Positions 1 to 8,753 are shown, numbered from the stretch's first letter. The stretch: 64,000 nucleotides of DNA from Oxalobacter aliiformigenes (GCF_027116575.1 NZ_CP098252.1:1488001-1552000); one strand, 5' to 3'. Notes: generated from the sequence alone by a model not told the origin. Program-made: numbers and translations.

Positions 1-2
1 GT

Positions 3-482
3 CTTATCGACGTTATTGCCCTGAATGACCCTGTTGCCACCATAGCAGAAGAACAACTGGATCTGGCCGTCATTCTGGATACATCGAAAACGCATCCTTT
101 CGATGAGGAATACTGCTGCGTCGTTTTCATCACATCGAAGCTGGCCAGCGAACGTCCGGAAATTGCCGCTGCCGCAACCCGGGCCATCCTGAAAGCATCG
201 GCCTGGGTACAGGAACATCCCGAAGAAGCGGCAAAAATCCAGCTTGACAAGAAATATGTATCCGGTGATCTGGCATTCAACACAAAACTGTTGAAAAGTT
301 ATAACTATCATCCTTCCATACAGGGGGGGTATAACGCCATTGAACTGAATGCCCGGCAATTTGCGGAAATCGGCATTCTGAAAAAGGGAACAGACTCAAA
401 GGCTTTCGCTGACCGCGTTTATCTTTTTCAGAAAAACGTGCCCGACAGTTATACCGCTGCCGATGTTGCCAATGTGAAATAA
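3..482 (+). CDS. ABC transporter substrate-binding protein, C-terminal part
   Basis: An open frame enters from the left edge and ends at the TAA at 480-482, giving about 159 residues with no start in the window. The sequence has the alternating helix/strand pattern and the late 'WVQEHPEEAAKI' stretch seen in periplasmic binding proteins of the nitrate/sulfonate/taurine (SsuA/TauA, NMT1-like) type. These deliver a solute to an inner-membrane ABC permease. The ligand cannot be read from this fragment; the sulfur genes immediately downstream make a sulfur compound a reasonable guess. The gap to the next gene is 87 bases, so cotranscription is possible. Confidence 0.75.
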   Translation, partial: LIDVIALNDPVATIAEEQLDLAVILDTSKTHPFDEEYCCVVFITSKLASERPEIAAAATRAILKASAWVQEHPEEAAKIQLDKKYVSGDLAFNTKLLKSYNYHPSIQGGYNAIELNARQFAEIGILKKGTDSKAFADRVYLFQKNVPDSYTAADVANVK

Positions 483-569
483 ACCGGTTTCCTTGAACAT
501 GCGGAAAAACTGACGGCCCGGCAGAAGAGCGATCATGCAAAGGGCCGTCATCAGAAAAGAACATCCATC

Positions 570-1238
570 ATGGCTAAAAAAGACATTATTCTCAGCTGTT
601 CGGATTGCGCAGCACTGGCCTGCAGGGCAAAAAACGAATCCAGATATCCCGCTTTCTGTCTGACGGAACATGTCGATAACGATCAACTGGCGAAAGTCAT
701 GAAAATCTATGAAAACAATCAGGAAATGGGAGATATTTCCCGTGTATCTGCCGGTATCGAAGGCGAATTCTACGGCCGGCTGACTCGCGTGGAAGAAACG
801 ATCAAATTCATTCAGCGCATGGGTTACCAATATATCGGCATTGCATCGTGTGTCGGTCTGATGAACGAAACACGGATTTTTTCAAGGATCCTCAGAGCAT
901 TGAATATCAAAAGTTACACCGTCGGCTGCAAGGTCGGTGCCATAGACAAGACGGCAGTCGGTGTACCGAACGAAAAAAAACTCAATGGCGGATGTGGTCA
1001 TGAATCCATGTGCAACCCGATCATGCAAGCCAAAGTTCTGGAAAAGGAAGGAACCGATTTCAATATCGTCATCGGACTGTGCGTCGGACACGACACCATG
1101 TTCCTCAAATATTCGGCTGCACCGACTACCGTCATGATCGTCAAGGACCGTGTTCTGGGACATAACCCGGTGGCGGCACTTTACACGGCCAATACAATTT
1201 ATTCCCGATTCAAGGAAGAACTCAAAGTCGGGAAATAA
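570..1238 (+). CDS. DUF1847 domain-containing cysteine-rich protein
   Basis: A 222-residue soluble protein with no signal peptide. It is rich in cysteine: four Cys lie in the first 30 residues (C10, C13, C18, C30), followed by further Cys in 'SCVGL', 'GCKVG', 'GGCGHESMC' and 'GLCVGHD'. This spacing and the overall sequence match DUF1847, a family of unknown function found mainly in anaerobes and likely to bind metal or an iron-sulfur centre; the metal is inference. It sits 142 bases before the O-acetylhomoserine sulfhydrylase gene on the same strand, which suggests a link to sulfur metabolism. No catalytic role should be assumed. Confidence 0.8.
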   Translation: MAKKDIILSCSDCAALACRAKNESRYPAFCLTEHVDNDQLAKVMKIYENNQEMGDISRVSAGIEGEFYGRLTRVEETIKFIQRMGYQYIGIASCVGLMNETRIFSRILRALNIKSYTVGCKVGAIDKTAVGVPNEKKLNGGCGHESMCNPIMQAKVLEKEGTDFNIVIGLCVGHDTMFLKYSAAPTTVMIVKDRVLGHNPVAALYTANTIYSRFKEELKVGK

Positions 1239-1250
1239 GTGAAAAAGAAC

Positions 1251-1286
1251 TGTACCGCTCATGGGGAAAAAATCATGAGCTGTACA
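1251..1286 (+). repeat. Inverted repeat in the leader before the sulfhydrylase gene
   Basis: TGTACCGCTCATG and CATGAGCTGTACA form an imperfect stem around a short A-rich loop, 95 bases before the metY start. A second small stem (ATGAG/CTCAT) and a third (CCTGA/TCAGG) follow. No U-run follows, so it is not an obvious terminator. I do not recognise a SAM-I, SAM-II or SAH riboswitch consensus here. It could be an mRNA leader structure or an operator. Confidence 0.35.
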
Positions 1287-1380
1287 AGATGAGGCATCTC
1301 ATTCTCCTGACGGGAATTTTTCCTCAGGGATTGATTCAGGTATCGCCGAAACAAGCAAGAAATTTAACGAGAACCATATC

Positions 1381-2709
1381 ATGCAAAATTCGATAAAAAA
1401 CAATCCGTCTTCCCTCAACGATCAAAACACATGGGGAATCGGAACACAATGTATCCAGGCAGGGTTCGAGGCAGCAGTCGGAGGACCGCGTGTTTTGCCA
1501 ATTTACCAGACGGCATCCTACAAATACGAAGACGTGGATCAGGTCGAACGCCTGTTTGCACTTGAGGAAAGCGGTTTCAAATATACCCGCACAGGCAATC
1601 CCACTCTGGCGGCCTTTGAACAGAAAATGACTATTCTGGAAGGTGGTACTGGTGCTGTGGCTACCTCGACCGGCCAGGCCGCTGTTCTGCTTGCCGTCGC
1701 CAATCTGCTAAGGGCAGGGGATCATCTGGTTTCCGCCAGAACCATATATGGCGGTTCCCATGTACTTTTCGGAACGACTCTGAAAAAACTCGGTATCGAA
1801 ACAACGTTTGTCAATCCGGAAGACCCTGTGGAAGAACTCCGCAAGGCATTCCGTCCCAATACCCGCTTAATCTTTGGGGAAACAATCGGCAATCCCGCGC
1901 TCGACATCCTGGATTTCGACAAGTTTTCCTCACTGGCGCACGAATTTGACGTACCTTTCATTGTTGACAATACTCTTGCAACGCCTTTTCTTTGCCAGCC
2001 ATTTCATCACGGCGCCGATATTGTCGTACATTCGGCAACAAAATATATCGGAGGACAAGCTACTTCATTGGGAGGAATGGTCATTGATGGAGGTTCCTAT
2101 AACTGGAACAACGGCAAATTTCCCGATTACGTCGAACCTGACCGGCTTTATGCCAATACATCCTACTGGAAAAAATTCGGACGTGCCGCTTTCATATCCA
2201 AGGCCCGCGCCCAGTACCTAAGAGATTTCGGCGTCACCCTCAGTCCATTCAACGCCTTTCTGCTCAATCTCGGGCTGGAAACACTCCATCTGCGCATGCC
2301 CCGTCACTGCGAAAACGCACTGGCGCTTGCCGAATTTCTCGAAAACCATCCACAAGTGAATTGGGTCGTCTATCCGGGACTGAAAAATCACAGAAGTTTC
2401 CCGCGTATCCTGAAATATTTCGATTACAGCGGCGCAAGCGGAGTTCTGACTTTCGGCCTGAAAGGCGGTTCGGCTGCCGTACGGGAATTTGTCAAGGCAC
2501 TGAAACTGGCATCGCTGGTCGTTCACGTCGGCGATGCACGGACAATGGTACTCCATCCGGCAACAAGCACCCATTCACAGCTTTCATCCAGGGAACGTCT
2601 TGCCGCAGGCATCCCGGATGACATGATCCGTGTATCCGTCGGCATCGAAGATGCCGACGACATCATCAGGGATTTTGATCAGGCACTCCAGAAAGCAAAA
2701 AGGAAATAA
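1381..2709 (+). CDS. metY: O-acetylhomoserine sulfhydrylase (Cys/Met metabolism PLP enzyme)
   Basis: A 442-residue member of the Cys/Met-metabolism PLP-dependent family, typical in length for O-acetyl-L-homoserine aminocarboxypropyltransferase. The PLP-binding lysine is K221 in 'HSATKYIGGQAT', followed by the family's 'SLGGMVIDGG' segment. The enzyme joins O-acetylhomoserine with sulfide, or with methanethiol, to give homocysteine or methionine in the cytosol. The methyltransferase gene starts three bases after its stop, so the two are certainly in one operon. With a methylating enzyme and a sulfonium-lyase-type cupin downstream, use of methanethiol is plausible but not shown by the sequence. 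Confidence 0.88.
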   Translation: MQNSIKNNPSSLNDQNTWGIGTQCIQAGFEAAVGGPRVLPIYQTASYKYEDVDQVERLFALEESGFKYTRTGNPTLAAFEQKMTILEGGTGAVATSTGQAAVLLAVANLLRAGDHLVSARTIYGGSHVLFGTTLKKLGIETTFVNPEDPVEELRKAFRPNTRLIFGETIGNPALDILDFDKFSSLAHEFDVPFIVDNTLATPFLCQPFHHGADIVVHSATKYIGGQATSLGGMVIDGGSYNWNNGKFPDYVEPDRLYANTSYWKKFGRAAFISKARAQYLRDFGVTLSPFNAFLLNLGLETLHLRMPRHCENALALAEFLENHPQVNWVVYPGLKNHRSFPRILKYFDYSGASGVLTFGLKGGSAAVREFVKALKLASLVVHVGDARTMVLHPATSTHSQLSSRERLAAGIPDDMIRVSVGIEDADDIIRDFDQALQKAKRK

Positions 2710-2712
2710 ACC

Positions 2713-3678
2713 ATGAATATACAAATCGATACAGTAAACTATCTGAATCTCATGGTCCATCCGGAAAAAGTCGCCGATACACTCAATATTGAAGTTTCCA
2801 GTCATGCCTATTTACCGAAAACCGACGATCCTGAAAGCGATTGGGTAGCCTCTGTTGCCGTACCGGCATTCAAGCTGATACGGAAACGGTATGGTCATCC
2901 TGTTCCGTCTTTTTGTTCCATCGGTACCGGTTCCGGACTGGACGTGCTGGCAGCCATCGAACTGCTCGGTGCAGACCATGTCGGTTTTACAGATCTTCAG
3001 TCTGAAGTCGTCGAAACAGCGGCGAAAAACATCACAAACAATCTCCGGAAGGGGAAAAAAGTCATTATGGCGTATGGAGCCGGAGATCTGCTCTCACCGC
3101 TATCGGGACAGCAAAAATATTATGACGTCATTTACGAGAATTTGCCCAATGTTCCGCTTGACGGAGGTTCAGGCATTGCCGAGAAACGGAACAGCGGTCA
3201 CTTTCTGGAAAAACGCCCTGAACCGATCCCGGCACTGGTTCATAACAATATGCTCGACCTGCATTTCCTGGCTTTGCTTCAGGCCAGACAGTTTCTGACA
3301 GAAAACGGTTCCGTTTATTCGACACTGGGAGCCCGCGTCAATCTCGATATATTCAGATTGCTTGGGCTTGAGGCCGGTTACGACTCGCAAATATTGACTT
3401 ATAGCTGGAAAATCCAGGCAGAAGCGGAAGATGTCTTATCCGGCTATGCCAGGCAGGAAGCTGCGGGACTGGGTCCGTTTCATTTTTATCTTGTACACGA
3501 TTTAAGGACAGCGTTCTCGGGAACAAATGTGGAAGAATCCGGAACAGGGGCACTGGAAATTGAAAAAACACTGGTGCCTCACCAGCTCAGCGCAACCGAA
3601 GCATGGGCAGCATGGAAAAACGGAAAGGAAATCGGACACACTGTCGCCGTACTTCAGTCAACCCCACGAATAAAATGA
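2713..3678 (+). CDS. SAM-dependent methyltransferase, methionine S-methyltransferase-like
   Basis: A 321-residue class I methyltransferase. The SAM-binding glycine motif is 'CSIGTGSGLDVLAAIELLG', followed by an acidic residue in 'GFTDLQ' and the post-II segment 'YDVIYENLPNVPL'. The C-terminal half ('ALLQARQFLTENGSVY', then 'GARVNLDIFRLLGLEAGYD', ending in 'GPFHFYLV') recalls from memory the N-terminal methyltransferase domain of plant methionine S-methyltransferase and the bacterial MmtN enzymes that make S-methylmethionine. That resemblance is my reading and has not been tested by alignment. It is translationally adjacent to metY and precedes a DMSP-lyase-type cupin by 19 bases, so a methionine-derived sulfonium substrate fits the context. 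Confidence 0.65.
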   Translation: MNIQIDTVNYLNLMVHPEKVADTLNIEVSSHAYLPKTDDPESDWVASVAVPAFKLIRKRYGHPVPSFCSIGTGSGLDVLAAIELLGADHVGFTDLQSEVVETAAKNITNNLRKGKKVIMAYGAGDLLSPLSGQQKYYDVIYENLPNVPLDGGSGIAEKRNSGHFLEKRPEPIPALVHNNMLDLHFLALLQARQFLTENGSVYSTLGARVNLDIFRLLGLEAGYDSQILTYSWKIQAEAEDVLSGYARQEAAGLGPFHFYLVHDLRTAFSGTNVEESGTGALEIEKTLVPHQLSATEAWAAWKNGKEIGHTVAVLQSTPRIK

Positions 3679-3697
3679 CCGGAAAGGAAATCTGAAT

Positions 3698-4306
3698 ATG
3701 AAAGATCCCCGGATATGGAGCGTCATCCAGGCGGCGGCACTTGTTCTGTCAGGACGATCTGCCGTTGCCGATGCTATCGGCACGGAAGCCAGCAAAATGC
3801 TGGCTCTGGAAATTCCGGAACAGACCGGAACTTTTTCCAAAAGCATGTTCCCGGTCACTTCCTTTATTGGCGAAGCCCTGAAACACGGAACATCTTCCAC
3901 CCGTCCTTTTCTTGATGTCCTGGCTCATGCACTTCCGTATTTGCCCTGGAAATACAATTATCCCCCCCGCAACGACATGCCGGATCTCGGCATTAAAATG
4001 GCATGGGGTGAAATTATCGGTCCACAAGCCCCGTTTGTCTGCGAAAGCTTTTGCATGGGATTTACTCTGATTGCACCGCACAGTTTCTATCCTGCACATT
4101 TTCACCCTGCAACGGAACTTTATTATGTTCTCTCGGGAGCGGGGCAATGGACACTGGACGGAAAATCTGCCTGGCACACCCCCGGTTCCTTCATCCTGCA
4201 TCCCTCAAACAGGATTCATGCCATGCGAACGGAAGATGACCCCCTGCTTGCCCTGTATACCTGGAGCGGACCGGATGTCATGACACTCTCGCAATACGTC
4301 TCCTGA
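3698..4306 (+). CDS. DMSP-lyase-family cupin protein
   Basis: A 202-residue protein, the usual length of DddQ-type dimethylsulfoniopropionate lyases. After an N-terminal helical part with 'YLPWKYNYPPRNDMPDL', a C-terminal cupin carries H134 and H136 (PAHFHPATE), E140, Y142 and H174, matching the metal-binding and catalytic Tyr pattern of cupin DMSP lyases. Those enzymes split DMSP to dimethyl sulfide and acrylate. The true substrate here is open: next to a methionine-methyltransferase-like gene it could act on another sulfonium compound such as S-methylmethionine. It is the last gene of the plus-strand cluster. Confidence 0.75.
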   Translation: MKDPRIWSVIQAAALVLSGRSAVADAIGTEASKMLALEIPEQTGTFSKSMFPVTSFIGEALKHGTSSTRPFLDVLAHALPYLPWKYNYPPRNDMPDLGIKMAWGEIIGPQAPFVCESFCMGFTLIAPHSFYPAHFHPATELYYVLSGAGQWTLDGKSAWHTPGSFILHPSNRIHAMRTEDDPLLALYTWSGPDVMTLSQYVS

Positions 4307-4311
4307 AATCC

Positions 4312-4369
4312 GTTCTGCCTGAATCTGCCGGAAACAACATCTTGTCTTTTCGACAAATTCAGGCAGAAC
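4312..4369. repeat. 13-bp perfect inverted repeat between convergent genes
   Basis: GTTCTGCCTGAAT (4312-4324) and ATTCAGGCAGAAC (4357-4369) are perfect reverse complements separated by 32 bases. The element lies just after the cupin gene and before the convergent end of moeA. The stem is strong but lacks a T-run on either side, so it may be a processing, protection or weak termination structure for both transcripts. Confidence 0.5.
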
Positions 4370-4444
4370 CTGAACTCCGAGTCCCTTCAAAAATCAAAAC
4401 GGCTCCCAGTATCCGTTCACCGGCATGACAAGCTTTTCTGTCAC

Positions 4445-5737
4445 TCAGGTCAGTCCTTCAAGCTGGATGACATCCACCCATTCACCGGCCCGGACTGTTT
4501 CACACTCTTCGGGCAACACAATAATACCGTTTGCCTCGGTTATGGAACGCAGGATCCCCGATCCCTGTTCTCCGGTCGTTCTCACCGTCAGATTGCCATC
4601 GGCATTCTGGCTCAGGACACCCCGCTGAAATTCCATCCGGCCCACACGCTTGGACAAACTGGTTGCCGCCTGAGCCCTGACAGGCAACAACGGCGAGGGC
4701 AGGGCGCCCATCATATGCAAAAGCGCATCCCGGACGAAAAAATAAAAGGAAACCATCACCGCCACCGGATTGCCCGGCAGACCGAACAAAAAGGCATAAT
4801 CGCCCCCGGATCGAATCTTGCCGAATGCCATGGGACGCCCCGGACGCATCCGGATCGACCAGAAAGCGACATCTCCTATTTTCGCCATGACCTGTTTGGT
4901 ATAATCCGCGACACCGACAGATACACCGCCCGATGTCACCACGGCGTCGGCATTTTCACAGGCTTGCAGCAATGCCTCTTCCAGTTCCCCAGGATCATCG
5001 CCGACAATTCCCATATCCAGCACATCACATCCAAGCCGTTCCATCAATCCGGTCAAAACCGCCCGGTTACTGTCATAAATCGCTCCGTTCTCCAGTTCCA
5101 TGCCAGCCGGTCGCAATTCGTCTCCGGTTGAAAACAGCGCGACCCTGACTTTACGGCGAACAGCGACTTCCGCCATTCCGACTGATGCCAGCATCCCGAG
5201 ATGGGCCGGTCGTAATAATGTTCCCCCGACTATGAGAACCGAACCTTCACAAACATTTTCACCGGTCTTGCGGATATTGTCCCCTGCCATGACAGCCCGC
5301 GCGGGAACAGACAGATGCATTTCGTCGATCATTTCGACATTTTCCTGCTGGACAATCGTATCGCATCCTTCGGGAACCACTGCACCGGTCATGATACGGA
5401 TACATTCCCCGAACCGGATACGGCCCAAATAGGGGTGACCTGCCGCAGAAAATCCCGCAACCTTCAGCATCACGGGATTCGACAAATCCAAATTCCGGGA
5501 AGAAAAGGCGAAACCGTCCATCGCTGCATTGTCAAAACATGGCACCGAAACCGGTGCAACGACATCCTCGGCCAACACACGGCCCAACGCATGACGCAAA
5601 GGTACTTTTTCCATGCCGCTGACCGGCGAGACGAAACCTGAAACAAGATCATGGGCCAGTCTTACAGAAATGGAATCGGGATTATAGGAAGGCAGGACGC
5701 CGGTCAAATCCTTTATTGTCGAAGCACTGTCATTCAT
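4445..5737 (-). CDS. moeA: Molybdopterin molybdenumtransferase MoeA
   Basis: A 430-residue protein that inserts molybdate into adenylylated molybdopterin, the last common step of molybdenum cofactor synthesis. The family motifs are in order: 'FDNAAMDGFA' (68-77), 'STGDEL' (203-208), 'TSGGVSVG' (268-275) and 'GLPGNPVA' near 320. Length is normal for the family. It is the distal gene of a three-gene minus-strand operon: moaA and mobA overlap, and moeA begins four bases after the mobA stop. The operon supplies Mo enzymes such as formate dehydrogenases; none is encoded in this window. Confidence 0.95.
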   Translation of the reverse strand: MNDSASTIKDLTGVLPSYNPDSISVRLAHDLVSGFVSPVSGMEKVPLRHALGRVLAEDVVAPVSVPCFDNAAMDGFAFSSRNLDLSNPVMLKVAGFSAAGHPYLGRIRFGECIRIMTGAVVPEGCDTIVQQENVEMIDEMHLSVPARAVMAGDNIRKTGENVCEGSVLIVGGTLLRPAHLGMLASVGMAEVAVRRKVRVALFSTGDELRPAGMELENGAIYDSNRAVLTGLMERLGCDVLDMGIVGDDPGELEEALLQACENADAVVTSGGVSVGVADYTKQVMAKIGDVAFWSIRMRPGRPMAFGKIRSGGDYAFLFGLPGNPVAVMVSFYFFVRDALLHMMGALPSPLLPVRAQAATSLSKRVGRMEFQRGVLSQNADGNLTVRTTGEQGSGILRSITEANGIIVLPEECETVRAGEWVDVIQLEGLT

Positions 5738-5740
5738 GAA

Positions 5741-6397
5741 TTACCTTCCGGTATCGTTATCGGGCAGATCCTGCAACCTCTTCAGTTCATCTGGCGTATT
5801 GACATTCTCGAATGCATGCAAATCATCGAAACTGGCCGTGGCCACATTCAGCGACGCATACCATTCATCGATTTTATGACCGCCGTTTTTCAGATAATTT
5901 TCAAGATGGGAAGCAAGCGACGCCTTCATCAGGCAAAAAACGGGCTGGATCTGGCAATATTCATCGGCCCGTGAAACGGCCACGGCCAAATCAGCCCGTT
6001 TTCCATCCAGCGCACGATAAAGATCTTCAACCAGATGCCGCGAAAGAAAAGGCGCATCGCAAGGCGCCGTCACCAGATACAACGTCTTGCAATGACGCAA
6101 CCCTGTCAGAAAACCGGCCAGAGGGCCGGAGAAATCCATCGGATCATCGGCATAAACAGGATAATCGAATGTCGCATAAGCCTCCGTATTCCGGTTGGCA
6201 TTGATCATCAGGGTGCTGACTTGCGGCCTTAGCCGGTCGATGACATGTTCGACCATCGGTTTGCCTTTCAAAAGCTGCAACCCCTTGTCGACCATTCCCA
6301 TCCGCCGTCCACGGCCTCCTGCCAGGATGACACCGGTCACATCGTCATAAAGACATGAATCGGGAATATCGGTCAACCCCGGGAACATCCACACCAT
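5741..6397 (-). CDS. mobA: Molybdenum cofactor guanylyltransferase MobA
   Basis: A 218-residue protein that transfers GMP to Mo-molybdopterin, forming the bis-MGD cofactor. The nucleotide-binding loop 'LAGGRGRRMG' is at residues 25-34, with 'DKGLQLL' following as in the family. I place the start at the ATG at 6397, because GGAGG lies six bases before it. The in-frame TTG at 6403 overlaps the moaA stop and would sit directly on the ribosome-binding site. It is translationally coupled to moaA upstream and lies four bases from moeA. Confidence 0.92.
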   Translation of the reverse strand: MVWMFPGLTDIPDSCLYDDVTGVILAGGRGRRMGMVDKGLQLLKGKPMVEHVIDRLRPQVSTLMINANRNTEAYATFDYPVYADDPMDFSGPLAGFLTGLRHCKTLYLVTAPCDAPFLSRHLVEDLYRALDGKRADLAVAVSRADEYCQIQPVFCLMKASLASHLENYLKNGGHKIDEWYASLNVATASFDDLHAFENVNTPDELKRLQDLPDNDTGR

Positions 6398-6399
6398 GT

Positions 6400-7506
6400 T
6401 CAACCTCCAATATAGGACATTTCTATTTTCCGGCCACGGCCAGCGGAAGCGTTTCCGCGCAATTCGGAATACCGGTCGTCACGACGCTGCCAGCAGGATA
6501 TGGCCGCTCTGGCAATCTCTCCATCGGAAAAACCTCCTCTCAACAGACGCCGCAAATCGAAACCTTCCGTCGCGAAGAGACATTTGTACAATTTGCCTTC
6601 CGTCGACAGGCGAAGCCGGGTACAGTCACGGCAAAAAGCCTGCGTCACACTGGCGATCACCCCGATCTCACCGCCGCCGTCACGATAGCGCCAACGCCCG
6701 GCCGTCTCGCCGCGGTAATGTTTTTCCAGTGGCTCCAGCGGCATTTCATCATCGATCATCCTAAGCAGCTCTCTTGCCGGAACAATTTTCCGGTCAGTCC
6801 AGTCATTCGTCGTGCCGACATCCATGTATTCGATGAACCGGACGATGACAGAGGTATTCCTGAAATATCGTGCCAGCGGAAGCACCTGATTTTCGTTCAT
6901 GCCTTTTTTGACGACCATGTTGACCTTGACCGGAGAAAATCCTGCGGACAATGCCGCCTCGATACCGTTCAATACATCCGCGACCCGGAAACCGACATCG
7001 TTCATTTTCATGAAAACGGTATCGTCCAGTGCATCCAGCGATACAGTAATGCGCCGCAAACCGGCATCAAAAAGCGTTCGGGCCTTTCTGGCCAGCAGGG
7101 AACCGTTAGTCGTGAGCGTCACATCGACTGGTCGTCCACCCGGAGTTTTCAGCCCGGCCAGCTGTCCGACCAGTCTCTCGACATGTCTGCGCAACAGCGG
7201 TTCACCACCGGTCAGACGGATTTTTTCCACTCCCATTGATACAAAAAGCCGTGCCAGGCGGGTGATTTCCTCGAAAGAAAGCATATCCGAATGAGGAATG
7301 AAACGGAAATTCTTGCCGAATACTTGCTTCGGCATACAATAAACACAACGGAAATTGCAGCGATCCGTTACCGAAATACGCAAATCCCTCAAAGGCCTTC
7401 CCAACCTGTCCAGCACAACGGCCCCTGTACCGGAAGATACAGGGGAAGGACGGAGTACATATTTCGTTTCATCCTGCCGGAATACGGGAAAAATCGGGTA
7501 GGGCAT
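6400..7506 (-). CDS. moaA: GTP 3',8-cyclase MoaA
   Basis: A radical-SAM enzyme of about 368 residues that starts molybdopterin synthesis from GTP. The N-terminal radical-SAM cluster ligands are C50, C54 and C57 (CNFRCVYC); a second cluster is ligated by '[11 protein letters not shown]' and a later 'KCLF'. The chain ends in the essential Gly-Gly (MSYIGG). The ATG at 7506 is preferred over a TTG six bases earlier; neither has a strong ribosome-binding site. The stop codon overlaps the mobA leader, consistent with a moaA-mobA-moeA operon. Some 300 bases separate it from the divergent hydrolase gene. Confidence 0.94.
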   Translation of the reverse strand: MPYPIFPVFRQDETKYVLRPSPVSSGTGAVVLDRLGRPLRDLRISVTDRCNFRCVYCMPKQVFGKNFRFIPHSDMLSFEEITRLARLFVSMGVEKIRLTGGEPLLRRHVERLVGQLAGLKTPGGRPVDVTLTTNGSLLARKARTLFDAGLRRITVSLDALDDTVFMKMNDVGFRVADVLNGIEAALSAGFSPVKVNMVVKKGMNENQVLPLARYFRNTSVIVRFIEYMDVGTTNDWTDRKIVPARELLRMIDDEMPLEPLEKHYRGETAGRWRYRDGGGEIGVIASVTQAFCRDCTRLRLSTEGKLYKCLFATEGFDLRRLLRGGFSDGEIARAAISCWQRRDDRYSELRGNASAGRGRKIEMSYIGG

Positions 7507-7814
7507 GAGCAATAACTGTCAGATAAACGGCATAGACGGTAAAGATACCATGAACCGGAATTTGTTTCATGGTTCAAATCCGGCTGCATCATATAACACT
7601 TCCCTCATGTTTCCGGCAGTAAAAAAAATACTTCCGGCAACATGCACACGATACCTGAACCGGTCACTTCCGAAAACACCCGTTTAACAGCCATACCGGA
7701 AATCCGGCCTATCTGGATATACTTTGCCGAATATCATTACGCCGGATTTCATACGGAATATGCTGGAGGAACCATCAGGGAAATCCTTCTCACCTTTACT
7801 TCAATCGGAAAATT
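7507..7814. other. Divergent intergenic region, moaA / hydrolase
   Basis: This 308-base stretch lies between moaA (leftward) and the alpha/beta hydrolase (rightward) and must hold both promoters. I see no coding potential above shadow level. I found no convincing Moco riboswitch core and no strong palindrome. A GTTCAAATCC string near 7572 resembles a tRNA T-loop but lacks a pairing stem. Confidence 0.5.
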
Positions 7815-8507
7815 ATGGCTACCAAACCCACTATCATTCTCGTTCACGGCGCATGGTCCGACGCTTATCACTGGGAAAACGTGATTCTCGGACTTTACGC
7901 CAAAGGCTACAAAGTACGTGCCGTCGAAAATTCGCTCAAATCACTGGAAGAAGACATCGACAACACCATCCGGCTGATCGGTGCCCATCCGGAACCGGTC
8001 ATTCTGGTCGGACACGATTACGGCGGCGCCGTCATCACCCGTGCCGGAAATGAAGACAATGTCGTCGGACTTGTCTATTGTGCCGCCTATTCGCTGGACG
8101 AAAGCGAAACCATCAACGATGTCCTGGCCTACCGGGATCCCTCGCCGAGCGCCATGAACTTTATCGACACTCTGGACGACTATATCTGGATCAAATACGA
8201 CAAGTTCAAGGACAGTTACTGCCAGGATGTCGCCGATGACAAGGCCTATGTCATGAGTGTGACCCAGAAACCGATCTACGCCAAAACCCTGAACGACCCG
8301 TCAGGCGAAGCGGCATGGAAAAATGTCCCCAGCTGGTACCAGATTTCGTCGAAAGACCGGATTATCCCGCCTGAAACCCAGAAATGGCTGGCCGACCGGC
8401 TGGAAGCGAAAAAAGTGATCACGCTGGATTCAAGCCATGCTTCCATCATTTCACATGCAAACGACATCGTGAACCTGATCGATGAAGCAGCCAAATCGCT
8501 AGGCTGA
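7815..8507 (+). CDS. Alpha/beta hydrolase with Asp at the nucleophile elbow
   Basis: A 230-residue cytosolic alpha/beta-fold hydrolase. The N-terminal 'ILVHGAWSDAYHW' supplies the oxyanion loop. The nucleophile elbow is 'VGHDYGG', with Asp at residue 68 where relatives of this short esterase group have Ser, and the catalytic His is probably H208 in 'SSHASIISH'. Asp nucleophiles are typical of haloalkane dehalogenases and epoxide hydrolases, so the chemistry may differ from that of an esterase. This is inference from one residue. Nothing in the sequence identifies the substrate. It is followed by a hairpin and then the pirin gene on the same strand. Confidence 0.8.
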   Translation: MATKPTIILVHGAWSDAYHWENVILGLYAKGYKVRAVENSLKSLEEDIDNTIRLIGAHPEPVILVGHDYGGAVITRAGNEDNVVGLVYCAAYSLDESETINDVLAYRDPSPSAMNFIDTLDDYIWIKYDKFKDSYCQDVADDKAYVMSVTQKPIYAKTLNDPSGEAAWKNVPSWYQISSKDRIIPPETQKWLADRLEAKKVITLDSSHASIISHANDIVNLIDEAAKSLG

Positions 8508-8538
8508 CCATCCGTCGTAACAGGTCTGCACAGTGAAC

Positions 8539-8570
8539 AATGCGTGTGTTCGATTAAGGATACACGCATT
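8539..8570. terminator. Hairpin after the hydrolase gene
   Basis: AATGCGTGT (8539-8547) and ACACGCATT (8562-8570) are perfect reverse complements around a 14-base loop, 31 bases after the hydrolase stop. Only a weak T-rich stretch follows, so termination strength is uncertain. Confidence 0.45.
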
Positions 8571-8753
8571 ATGTCTTTCGTGGAAACCGCATGGCAACAC
8601 CACATGGACACACGACTGACCGGAAAATCCGGATACACGGCCTTGTGTCAGGCTGCCGCTTCCTTAAAAACATTTCACGTTCAGTACTTCTCGCAGCAGA
8701 CCTGAACCGTTTCTCATTCCCTGTTGCTCCCATTTTTTTCGAAGGAACCGAAC

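Noticed and set aside
7560-7600. GTTCAAATCC resembling a tRNA T-loop
   Set aside because: The flanking bases do not pair as a T-stem and no acceptor, D or anticodon arms can be built around it.
7507-7814. Molybdenum-cofactor riboswitch before moaA
   Set aside because: I looked for the conserved core and its stems and did not find a convincing match.
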